Source of the DNA: an uncultured Prevotellaceae bacterium
Lineage (GTDB): Bacteria > Bacteroidota > Bacteroidia > Bacteroidales > Bacteroidaceae
Assembly (NCBI GenBank): GCA_937910905.1
Contig: CALEPV010000091.1
Coordinates: 1-7,756 of the forward strand
Reading direction: 5' to 3'
Length of the DNA: 7,756 nt
Every line of letters begins with the position of its first letter. The stretch's first letter is position 1. Under the pieces are notes generated by a model. The model ran no database searches and was not told the DNA's origin. It saw only the letters and a program-made list of their open reading frames with translations. Of this stretch, positions 1-6,600 are shown piece after piece. A program made the translations under genes and the position numbers.

Positions 1-80
1 GATGTCAAAGCGAGCTAATTGGACATTTTTGGTTTTTGGTTGCGGATTTTAGGTATAGGGGAATGATTAGGACAAATCGC

Positions 81-1508
81 CTACCTCTCGTCGCTCAGGT
101 CTATGGCATAGCCCTTCTTGATGCCCGACGGTGTCACGGCGCGGATCCAGAGGGTACGCTCGTGGCTCTGGTTGGCTGTGCGTACGGCCTCCTCGAAGTC
201 CTCGACGGCGCGCATGGGCCTGTCGTTCACCTGCAGGATGATGATGCCCTTCACTATTCCTGCATCCTTCATCTTGCCTTGCTTGATGGCTGTCACCTCC
301 AGACCGTAGGGCAGGGCCAGCTGCTGGCGCTTCTCGGCTGTCAGCGGAGTGAGCTGTGCACCCATCAGGTCGATGTCCACCTCCTGCATCACCTCGGTGC
401 TGCCCTGAGCGTTGCGCAGCGTCACCTGCTTGGTGTGGCTCTTCTTGTTGCGCACGTAGGTCAGGCTCACTTGGTCGCCCGGGCGGTGCTGAGCCAGTGC
501 CTCCTGCAGCTCGGCCATCTTGTTCACGTCGTGTCCGTCCAAGCCTGTAATCACGTCACCCTTCTGCAGCTCGCCCTCGGCAGCAGCGCTGCCTTCCTCC
601 ACCTCCTGCACGTAGATGCCGCGTGTCACGCCCAGATCAACCTCATGGTCCTGAGAGTGCTCGTTGTCTATGTAGGCTGTCACGTCCTGGCCGCGCACGC
701 CCAGCAGCGCGCGCTGCACCATACCGAACTCGCGCAGGTCGCTCACCACCTTATTCATAATAGTGGTCGGGATGGCGAATCCGTAGCCCGTGTACGAGCC
801 TGTCTGACTGTACAGCATGGCGTTGATGCCCACCAGCTCGCCGCGTGCGTTGACCAGCGCTCCGCCCGAGTTGCCGGCGTTGATGGCGGCATCGGTCTGT
901 ATGAAGCTCTCCACGCCGTTGGCTCCCAGCGTGCGGGCCTTGGCCGACACTATGCCGGCTGTCACCGTCGAGGTCAGGTTGAACGGGTTGCCTACTGCCA
1001 GCACCCATTCGCCCACCTTCAGCTCGTCGCTGTTGCCTATGGCGATGGCCTGCAGCCCTGTGGCTTCAACCTTGATGAGGGCCAAGTCGGTGGTGGCGTC
1101 CTGTCCGATGATGCGTCCCGAGTACTCTGTGCCGTCGTTCAGCTTCACCTCTATCACGTCGGCACCGTCCACCACGTGGTTGTTGGTCACTATGTATCCG
1201 TCGGCGGATATGATCACGCCCGATCCGGCTCCCTGGCGACGAGGTGTCTGCACCTGCTGCTGCCGGCGTCCTCCGTTCCCCTGTCCGCGACCGAAGAAGT
1301 CACCAAAAAAGTCCTCAAATGGGTCGTAGTACTCCACCGTGCGTGTCTGCGAGTTCTGTGTCACCTTTATATATACTACGGTGTTCACACTCTTCTCGGC
1401 AGCCTCCGTAAGGTCCACACGTGTGCCCTGTGCAGCCACTGTGCCGATTGTGCCCGCCAGCGATACCACCAGCGCGGCAATAAACTTAACTGTTGTGTTT
1501 TTTCTCAT
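81..1508 (-). CDS. degQ: HtrA/DegQ-family periplasmic serine endoprotease (Do-like)
   Basis: A 475-residue protease/chaperone of the HtrA (Do) family, which degrades or refolds damaged envelope proteins in the periplasm. Residues 1-26 form a signal peptide with a short basic start, a hydrophobic core and an AAQ cleavage region. The trypsin-like domain spans about 35-255 with the full catalytic triad: H111 in TNNHVVDG, D141 in TTDLALIKV, and S214 in NAGNSGGAL. A Gly/Gln/Arg-rich stretch at about 72-95, just before the catalytic core, corresponds to the LA-loop region. PDZ1 covers about 265-360 (RALLGVRG onward, with KGDVITGLDG) and PDZ2 about 380-470 (GIIILQVNDRPM). Length and one-protease-two-PDZ order are normal for the family. 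The start at 1508 is supported by the signal peptide directly following and a promoter-like TACCTTTG 30 nt upstream. It is transcribed divergently from rnpB. The family call is secure; choosing DegQ over DegP as the name is convention. Confidence 0.96.
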   Translation of the reverse strand: MRKNTTVKFIAALVVSLAGTIGTVAAQGTRVDLTEAAEKSVNTVVYIKVTQNSQTRTVEYYDPFEDFFGDFFGRGQGNGGRRQQQVQTPRRQGAGSGVIISADGYIVTNNHVVDGADVIEVKLNDGTEYSGRIIGQDATTDLALIKVEATGLQAIAIGNSDELKVGEWVLAVGNPFNLTSTVTAGIVSAKARTLGANGVESFIQTDAAINAGNSGGALVNARGELVGINAMLYSQTGSYTGYGFAIPTTIMNKVVSDLREFGMVQRALLGVRGQDVTAYIDNEHSQDHEVDLGVTRGIYVQEVEEGSAAAEGELQKGDVITGLDGHDVNKMAELQEALAQHRPGDQVSLTYVRNKKSHTKQVTLRNAQGSTEVMQEVDIDLMGAQLTPLTAEKRQQLALPYGLEVTAIKQGKMKDAGIVKGIIILQVNDRPMRAVEDFEEAVRTANQSHERTLWIRAVTPSGIKKGYAIDLSDER

Positions 1509-1537
1509 TGTGGTTTTTTATGTTTGGTCCTTTGCCG

Positions 1538-1545
1538 CAAAGGTA
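1538..1545 (-). promoter_or_regulatory. Bacteroidetes-type -7 promoter element for the HtrA gene
   Basis: Read on the minus strand this is TACCTTTG, matching the Bacteroidetes -7 consensus TAnnTTTG, about 30 nt before the protease start codon. That would give a leader of roughly 20-25 nt. No TTTG is seen at the -33 spacing, so the call rests on the -7 box and its position. The element is seen; its activity is inferred. Confidence 0.6.
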
Positions 1546-1663
1546 CTGCAAAACTTCTTGCGCTGTCATCCTCGGCCTATATATTTACCCTCATTTAACA
1601 CCCGTGCCATTCCTTTTCAACACATTTTACATCATACATTTTCCATTTTACATCTTTTTAGCC

Positions 1664-1671
1664 TACCTTTG
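1664..1671 (+). promoter_or_regulatory. Bacteroidetes-type -7 promoter element for rnpB
   Basis: TACCTTTG matches TAnnTTTG and lies 5 nt before the first base of the RNase P RNA P1 helix at 1677, exactly where transcription of this RNA should begin. The region 1621-1663 is AT-rich with T-tracts but has no clean TTTG at -33. It is identical to the divergent protease -7 box, about 120 nt away on the other strand. Confidence 0.75.
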
Positions 1672-1676
1672 CCCGC

Positions 1677-2097
1677 TGGAAGCAGTGGGACGGCTTGTCG
1701 CTGGCTGCCATCAAGCAGCCAGAGGAAAGTCCGGGCAACATAGGGCACTCCACTACCTAACCGATAGAGGCTCGCGAGGGTCTGTCAGCGCAGAAGAGAA
1801 CGACCGCCGATGCGGCTGTGCCCCGAGGGGAGCAGCAGACAGGCAAGGGTGAGAAGGTGGGGCAAGAGCCCACCAGCCGTATGGCGACATGCGGGCTGTG
1901 CGCACTGGAGGTTGAAAGTCCGCGTAAACCGGCGACCAAGGCGAGGCATCCCCGATGCCTTGCCCCACGAGAGGGCGGCCCGCCCGAGCCGGAGGGTAGG
2001 ACGATAGAGGCTGCAGGCGACTGCGGCAGTAGATTAATGACAAGCACTGCCATCCCTATGGCAGCACAGAACCCGGCTTACAGCCCCTCTGCTTCCA
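1677..2097 (+). ncRNA. rnpB: RNase P RNA, bacterial class A
   Basis: The RNA subunit of ribonuclease P, the ribozyme that removes 5' leaders from precursor tRNAs. Conserved parts are directly visible: GAGGAAAGTCCGGGC at 1722-1736 (5' strand of P4), a GGTGGGGCAAGAGCCCACC hairpin region at 1856-1874 (the conserved P10-P12 core), AGATTAATGA at 2031-2040, and ACAGAACCCGGCTTACAG at 2066-2083 (3' strand of P4). The ends are set by a perfect 9-bp P1 helix, TGGAAGCAG (1677-1685) with CTGCTTCCA (2089-2097), extended after a T.T mismatch by GGG/CCC. The length of about 420 nt is plausible for Bacteroidetes. Open reading frames across this GC-rich stretch on both strands are not genes. No good terminator follows: the next hairpin, at 2189, lacks a T-tract and belongs to the adjacent element. 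End positions are accurate to a few bases. Confidence 0.96.
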
Positions 2098-2122
2098 CTT
2101 ATAATAACTCAACTTCCAACTC

Positions 2123-2144
2123 TTAAGGTGGGTTCTATAAATTA
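2123..2144 (+). repeat. Left terminal inverted repeat of the MITE-like element
   Basis: Starts TTAAGGTG and pairs with 2351-2372 in inverted orientation, with mismatches at repeat positions 9 (G against T) and 17 (A against T). It lies 25 nt beyond the end of rnpB. Confidence 0.65.
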
Positions 2145-2350
2145 GCTTTGAATTGCTCTTAGGCTATTTTCGAGCAGATTTGACTTCAAGCCCGCCGAAG
2201 CGTAGCGGGCTACGGTTCAAGGGATTGGAGGCAAAGATGCCGAAATCTCGTGCAAGGTGAGCGGCATAAAGCTCGCTTTAATGCCCGAGCCGCAGCCGGG
2301 ATTATGCAAAAGAGACAAGAGCAAACAAAGATAATTCATAGAGAATTTAT

Positions 2351-2372
2351 TAATTAATAGAACACACCTTAA
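2351..2372 (-). repeat. Right terminal inverted repeat of the MITE-like element
   Basis: The inverted partner of 2123-2144, ending in CACCTTAA on the plus strand. It stops 7 nt before the ATG of the HAD gene, so the element end forms the translation-initiation region of that gene. Confidence 0.65.
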
Positions 2373-2379
2373 CTTTCCC

Positions 2380-2808
2380 ATGACCATTGCAGTTGATTTC
2401 GATGGCACCATAGTCCGTCACCGCTATCCCGATATAGGTGAAGAGATACCCTTCGCCTGCCAGACATTACGCATGTTGCAAGAGGAGCGTCACAAACTGA
2501 TACTATGGAGCGTGCGCGAAGGCGAGCTCCTGGACCAGGCCGTGGAGTGGTGCCGCCAGCGAGGTGTGGAGTTCTATGCCGTAAACAAGGACTTCCCAGA
2601 GGAGGACGTGGAGAAAAACATGCACTTCAGCCGCAAGCTCAAGGCTGACTTGTGGATAGACGACCGCAACATAGGCGGACTGCCCGACTGGGGAACCATC
2701 TACCGTATGATACACGAGCACAAGACGTGGGAACAGATATGGCAAGAAGACACTTATTCCGACTATCAAAAGCCAAAGAAACGCCATTGGTGGCAAATTT
2801 TTGGCTAA
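2380..2808 (+). CDS. Small HAD-superfamily protein (putative phosphatase/hydrolase)
   Basis: A 142-residue cytoplasmic protein of the haloacid dehalogenase fold, probably a small phosphohydrolase of unknown substrate. Motif I is IAVDFDGTIV, with nucleophile D6 and acid/base D8. The motif II position is LILWSVREGE, with S44 ending the second beta strand. A basic cluster (R85, K86, K88) precedes motif IV, LWIDDRNIGG, with Mg-binding candidates D94 and D95. There is no large cap domain, as in the short HAD proteins widespread in Bacteroides and Prevotella (BT_0820-like by recall). The C-terminus is Trp- and Lys-rich (KPKKRHWWQIFG). The ATG at 2380 is chosen because motif I starts at once. No Shine-Dalgarno is visible: the 5' region is the end of the MITE-like element, and the nearest plus-strand TAnnTTTG (TAGCTTTG, 2143-2150) is within that element. 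The fold is confident, the substrate unknown. Confidence 0.85.
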   Translation: MTIAVDFDGTIVRHRYPDIGEEIPFACQTLRMLQEERHKLILWSVREGELLDQAVEWCRQRGVEFYAVNKDFPEEDVEKNMHFSRKLKADLWIDDRNIGGLPDWGTIYRMIHEHKTWEQIWQEDTYSDYQKPKKRHWWQIFG

Positions 2809-2835
2809 ATCCTTTGGCGACATTGCAGTAATGTC

Positions 2836-2843
2836 TATCTTTG
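2836..2843 (+). promoter_or_regulatory. Candidate -7 promoter element before the broken antitoxin
   Basis: TATCTTTG matches TAnnTTTG and lies 35 nt before the ATG at 2879. It overlaps a possible earlier start (ATG at 2831), which argues for the later start. No TTTG is found at -33 spacing. Confidence 0.4.
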
Positions 2844-2878
2844 CCACGATTAATGTGGATAAAACCACGCGAAGGCTG

Positions 2879-3206
2879 ATGAAATGTGCGATGAAATTAA
2901 CATCAATAGATGAAATAATAGATAAAGACCTTGGCCCGAAAGGAACGCCAAAGCGGGATGATTTTGAACGCAAATTGGATGACGAACTGCGTGCATATCA
3001 TATTGGTGAGGCAATAAGAATGGCCAGGGGAAAATAAATCTATGACACAAGAGCAGCTCAGTGAGAACATGGGCGTACAGAAGGCGTTGGTTAGAAGTAT
3101 AGAGAAAGGTCGTAGACTCTCTATAACATCCATGATGCGTGCATTTAAGGCAATGGGAGTGCCAGTTGCATTAGACTTGAAAGGTGTCGGCCAAGTCGCA
3201 CTATAA
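2879..3206 (+). pseudogene. Xre-family (HigA-like) antitoxin, split by a frameshift
   Basis: Two adjacent reading frames together make one antitoxin-type DNA-binding protein of about 108 residues. The first (2879-3037) reads through LGPKGTPKRDDFERKLDDEL and ends ...RMARGK-stop. The second (3042-3206, one frame over) begins MTQEQLSENMGVQKALVRSI and continues IEKGRR, a classic Xre helix-turn-helix, ending with TAA at 3204-3206. In the family these are continuous (AR-x-x-x-x-LTQEQL). Removing one base from the GGGGAAAA run at 3027-3034 joins them as ARENKSMTQEQL or ARGNKSMTQEQL, so the lesion is a single-base insertion there. The start could also be ATG 2891 (MKLTSIDEI). HigA-type antitoxins usually follow a RelE/HigB-type toxin; here the upstream neighbour is the HAD gene and no toxin is seen. 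A homopolymer sequencing or assembly error cannot be excluded; the second half alone could make a 54-residue HTH peptide. Confidence 0.78.
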
Positions 3207-3251
3207 CATTCAATAATCTAATAGACCTATTATCTCAGAACATAATAAACA

Positions 3252-3397
3252 ATGGAAAGACAGTTTAGAAATAGACGGGAAGAAATAGACGGGAACAGGT
3301 TGAGTGGTATGAGAAGCAGATGGGATAGGGACCACTGACCGACGAAGAACGGGCAGAATTAGATGAGGTCGTGAGGTGTGTAACTAACTTAGACTAA
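3252..3397 (+). pseudogene. Remnant of a small ORF upstream of the PIN toxin (probable antitoxin)
   Basis: ATG at 3252 opens MERQFRNRREE and soon leaves the ancestral frame. Deleting one copy of the 14-bp tandem duplication (3267-3280/3281-3294) restores MERQFRNRREQVEWYEKQMG, then an in-frame TAG at 3326-3328, then GPLTDEERAELDEVVRCV and TNLD-stop (TAA 3395-3397). The ancestral protein would have been about 48 residues. It ends 9 nt before the PIN-toxin start, the spacing expected of an antitoxin-toxin operon, so its antitoxin role is inferred from position. I do not recognise a named family. The gene carries two separate lesions, so it is truly inactive rather than mis-sequenced at one base. 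Confidence 0.6.
3267..3294 (+). repeat. Perfect 14-bp tandem duplication
   Basis: AGAAATAGACGGGA occurs twice in direct succession (3267-3280, 3281-3294). Fourteen is not a multiple of three, so the duplication shifts the frame; removing one copy restores the downstream frame. It looks like a replication-slippage mutation. Confidence 0.9.
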
Positions 3398-3406
3398 TAG
3401 GAACCT

Positions 3407-3552
3407 ATGCGTTATCTCGTGGATACACACATATTCCTCTGGTATAGATCATAGCACAGGCCATAGCGAATAGGATGCCGCTGATATCCGCAGATACAAA
3501 GTTCGGATTCTACAGAGCGCAAGGCTTGGAGCTGATATCTAACAAGATGTGA
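3407..3552 (+). pseudogene. PIN-domain (VapC-like) toxin with large internal deletion
   Basis: ATG 3407 starts MRYLVDTHIFLWY, the typical first strand of type II PIN-domain ribonuclease toxins with the first metal-binding Asp (D6). It then runs into TAG at 3452-3454. In another frame from 3448, IIAQAIANRMPLISADTKFG followed by FYRAQGLELISNKM and TGA (3550-3552) matches the C-terminal part of the same family, including the last acidic residue in ISADTKF. The middle, with the catalytic Glu and the Asp before the IIAQA helix, is absent. Given a usual size near 125 residues, about 75-80 codons are missing, with the junction at about 3443-3448. The remnant cannot form an active nuclease. Intact PIN toxins degrade RNA in the cytoplasm. 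The preceding remnant (3252-3397) is its likely antitoxin. Confidence 0.8.
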
Positions 3553-3618
3553 AATACAACACATGATAATTCGAATACTTTATTAACAAACTTCATTAAT
3601 TAACTAAACATTCAACAC
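3553..3618 (+). promoter_or_regulatory. Short AT-rich leader of the large secreted protein
   Basis: Between the PIN remnant and the 3619 start lie 66 nt of AT-rich sequence. GAAATACAACAC (3551-3562) also occurs at 7554-7565 before the downstream paralog, and both leaders carry TTATTAAC next. No TAnnTTTG is found here or back through 3210, unlike the downstream gene. The closest match is TACTTTAT at 3576-3583, with two mismatches. Confidence 0.45.
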
Positions 3619-6600
3619 ATGAAACAACGTTTACTTTCATTGTTGGCCGTTTGCGCAATGAGCGTTGCTGCCTTTGCGCAGTGGACTGCTCCTGTTGAGC
3701 CCGAGTTGACTTTCGCCGGCGAGGACTACAACGCCGACGGCACAACGGCCTATTACCTTTACAACGTTGGTTGTGGCCAGTTCGTAACTGGCGCTAACTC
3801 ATGGGCCACTCAGATTTCTCTCACGAGTGACGGTATGCCTTACATGGAACTCGTTGTAGTGCCAATGTCTGAGGCCGATGAGGAAATCTACCCTGGCGCT
3901 GTAAAGCTCAAACTGAACGGTACATTCTACTTCACAGGTGGTAATAACCGTACTAACTACGCTGTGAGCAACACCTACCTCTTCCGCGACAGCGAGGCCA
4001 GCGGCTACATTGACCACAACAGCCAGGCTTGCTGGTACTGGACCTTTGTGAAGGCAGAGAACGGCAACTACTACTGGCATTCAGCCTTCAATGCAGAGGA
4101 TGGCACAGTGATGGGCGATTTCGCAAATGCAGCCGAGCAGTATGCCCAGGGTAATGGCGCTGGTTCTGCCGTATCATTCGATGCCGATGCTGATGCCGAG
4201 AACATCGAGTGGCAGTTCATCCCTGTGGCAACACTTAGCAGCGCAGAGGTTGCCGCCTACAGTGAAGCTCATAAGCTCTATGTAGCTCGCAAGGCTCTGT
4301 ATGACAAGCTGCTCGAAGCTCAAGAGTATGGCGTGAGCACAGATGATGCAGGTGCTGTATACAATAACGCAGACGCCACTGTAGATGAACTGCAGGAGGC
4401 TCTTGACGTTCTCACACCTCTGGTTTCAAGAGCAGCGGTGCTCGCCCTGATACCGCAGTCAAGCGAGGACAATCCTCTTGACATCACAAAGTACACCATC
4501 GAGAATCCTGACTTTGAGAATGGTCAGGCTCCTTGGACCATCACCGAGGGCATGGGCGTGAACCTGCAGGTTCAGGCTACAGCCTACACCAACCAGGATG
4601 TTGATCCCGTCGTGACTGTGAGAAACTGGATTGAGAGCTGGCTTCCTCAGCCCGGAACTCTGGGGAACGGTGTTATCTGCCAGACCGTGAAGGGACTGCC
4701 AGAGGGCCGCTATCGTATCGAGTGCGACGCTATTGCTGTTCAGCAGTCTGGCGAACTTGACATTAGCGAGCAGGAAGGTATCTATCTGTTCTATAACAAT
4801 GGATCTTACGTAATGCATGGCGAGGCCATCTCAACAGGCAATGGCATACCAGAGCACTTCACCTTCGACTTCGACTACAGTGGTGCTGAAGAGATGACCA
4901 TCGGTCTGATGGCAGAGAACACCAATTGCAACTGGATGGGTATGGACAACTTCCGTCTGTATGCTATTGGCGAGTGCCAGGATAGCCCTGCTTACACAGC
5001 TCTCGTTGTCCAGTACAACACAGCCAACACTTACAACGATGATATTAAGGCTCAGGCATCACTGATTGACGCCCTGGTTGCCGCGCTGGATGAGGCTCAG
5101 CCTCTCGTAGATGCAGCTTCTGACAAGAGCCAAGATGCAGAGTACACAGCAGCATTCATCGCTATTAAGGAGGCTATGGAGGCCGTTCAGGAGTCCGAGA
5201 AAGCCTACAAGACATTCGAGGACTTCATTGCACGCTTGGATGCAGAGTCTGAGGAATATGTGTCAAAGGCAGGATATGAAGATTTCGTTTCCGACATTAT
5301 CGAGCCATTGCTGAACGAGTGCAATGATGCTTACGACGCTGGCTCTTGGAGTGCAGAGCAGATTCAGGCTGCCATGGATGATTACGAGCCTAAGTTCAAT
5401 GCTTGGACAAAGCAGCTCTTCGATGCCGCTGTGGCTGCAGGTGAGACTCTCGAAGAGCCTCTCGATATCACATGCCTCTTCGATGACATGAGCTGGGCCT
5501 ACACTACAAGCCAGGTGGCATTTGCCGATGGCTATCCTACCGACAGTACTGCTGTTTGGATGAATGAGACCAAGACAGGAAACTTCAAGACCAACTACAG
5601 CACAGCTGAGGTATGGAACGTACGTCCGTTCAACATCTACCGTGAGTTCACCAACCTGCCCAAGGGTCGCTACACTATAGCTACCAAGGCATTCTTCCGC
5701 GTAGAGGACCACGAATGGAACTACGAGAACTGGACAGCCGACGGGACTTATGGTCAGGGCTTCGCTTACCTCTACGCAGGTGAGAACAAGTCCAACATCA
5801 TCAACGTCGCTGCAATCGCTACGGACGATCCTGATCGTGCCGAGGCTCTGGGCTATTCAGAAATAGCTGATGACTATGGCATATATATACCCAATAGCCA
5901 GCTGGCTGGTTCTAAGGTATTTGCCGATGCAGAACTGGCAGAGAAAGTTTATATTGCAGCAAGTGGCAACGTGCTCAACGATGGCGATGTGCTCCGTGTA
6001 GGTATCGCTGGTACAGATGACCTGCTGGCCAACCAGTGGACTCTGTGGAGTGGCTTCACCCTCCTCTATAATGGTGCTGTCAGCGCTGATGACCTGAATA
6101 ATGACATTCAGGCACTCATTGACCAGGCTCAGAATATCCTGGATGGTATGGAGTATGGTGGCGTAGTTGAGACCGGCACTCAGCTGGAGAGTGCAATTGA
6201 GGCTGGTAATGCTGCACTCGAATCAATATCTGACGATGATAAGATAGCAGCCGCTTCTGATTTGAGCAAGGCTATCGCAGCTGCATCCGAGAGCTACGAC
6301 CTCGTACAGAAGCTGATGTCCAAGGCTGCTTCATACGAGGCCAATATGTCTGAACTCCCAGGTACATATACTGACAATTCATATCAGGAAATGCTTGACG
6401 AGATTAATGAATGCATCGGTTCTGAGACATTCTCAAGCAACCAGCAGATTAAGCAGTGGCTCGATGATCTCGAAGCTAAGTGGTTCGACTACATCCTCTC
6501 TGACGAGGGTCTAGCAACTGCTACTGTTGCTGATCCTTACGACATGACGGCTCTGCTTACTAATGCTGACTTTGCTAGTCAGGTCAGTGGCTGGACAGTG

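Larger units (their letters stand above)
2123..2372. mobile_element. MITE-like non-coding element with terminal inverted repeats
   Basis: A 250-bp element bounded by 22-nt imperfect inverted repeats, 2123-2144 and 2351-2372, identical at 20 of 22 positions when one is reverse-complemented. The left end reads TTAAGGTGGGTTCTAT and the right end, reverse-complemented, TTAAGGTGTGTTCTAT. Because the repeats begin with the palindrome TTAA, the ends could also be a TTAA target duplication around shorter repeats. The interior has small hairpins: AGCCCGC/GCGGGCT (2189-2195 with 2205-2211), GGCA/TGCC (2230-2241) and GGCATAAA/TTTAATGCC (2263-2285). TAnnTTTG boxes point inward near both ends (2143-2150 plus, 2326-2333 minus). 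It encodes no transposase; a 64-codon minus ORF (2217-2411) ignores the element boundary. The interior resembles sequence I recall as dispersed in Prevotella genomes, but this is unverified. It fills the gap between rnpB and the HAD gene. Confidence 0.62.

Noticed and set aside
1..80. A terminator or second gene downstream of the protease
   Set aside because: No stem with a T-tract and no convincing start codon on either strand were seen in these 80 bases.
36..1598. A 520-codon plus-strand frame antisense to the protease gene
   Set aside because: It is a shadow of the GC-rich minus-strand gene. The minus product has an intact triad, PDZ domains and signal peptide, while the plus translation is a Leu/His/Val-rich composition with no domain.
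1753..2126. Several 65-100-codon frames on both strands
   Set aside because: They lie within the RNase P RNA, whose conserved cores and P1 helix explain the sequence.
2189..2211. AGCCCGC/GCGGGCT hairpin as the rnpB terminator
   Set aside because: It has no following T-tract and is about 90 nt beyond the RNA end; it is internal to the MITE-like element.
2217..2411. A 64-codon minus-strand frame as a gene
   Set aside because: It runs across the element boundary into the HAD gene and shows no domain. It is probably a chance frame within the repeat.
2503..2973. A 156-codon minus frame
   Set aside because: It is antisense to the HAD gene and the antitoxin remnant, with no recognisable motif.
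2801..3037. Start of the antitoxin at TTG 2801 or ATG 2831
   Set aside because: TTG 2801 lies inside the HAD gene, and ATG 2831 is upstream of or within the TATCTTTG promoter-like box. Family-like sequence begins only at 2879 or 2891.
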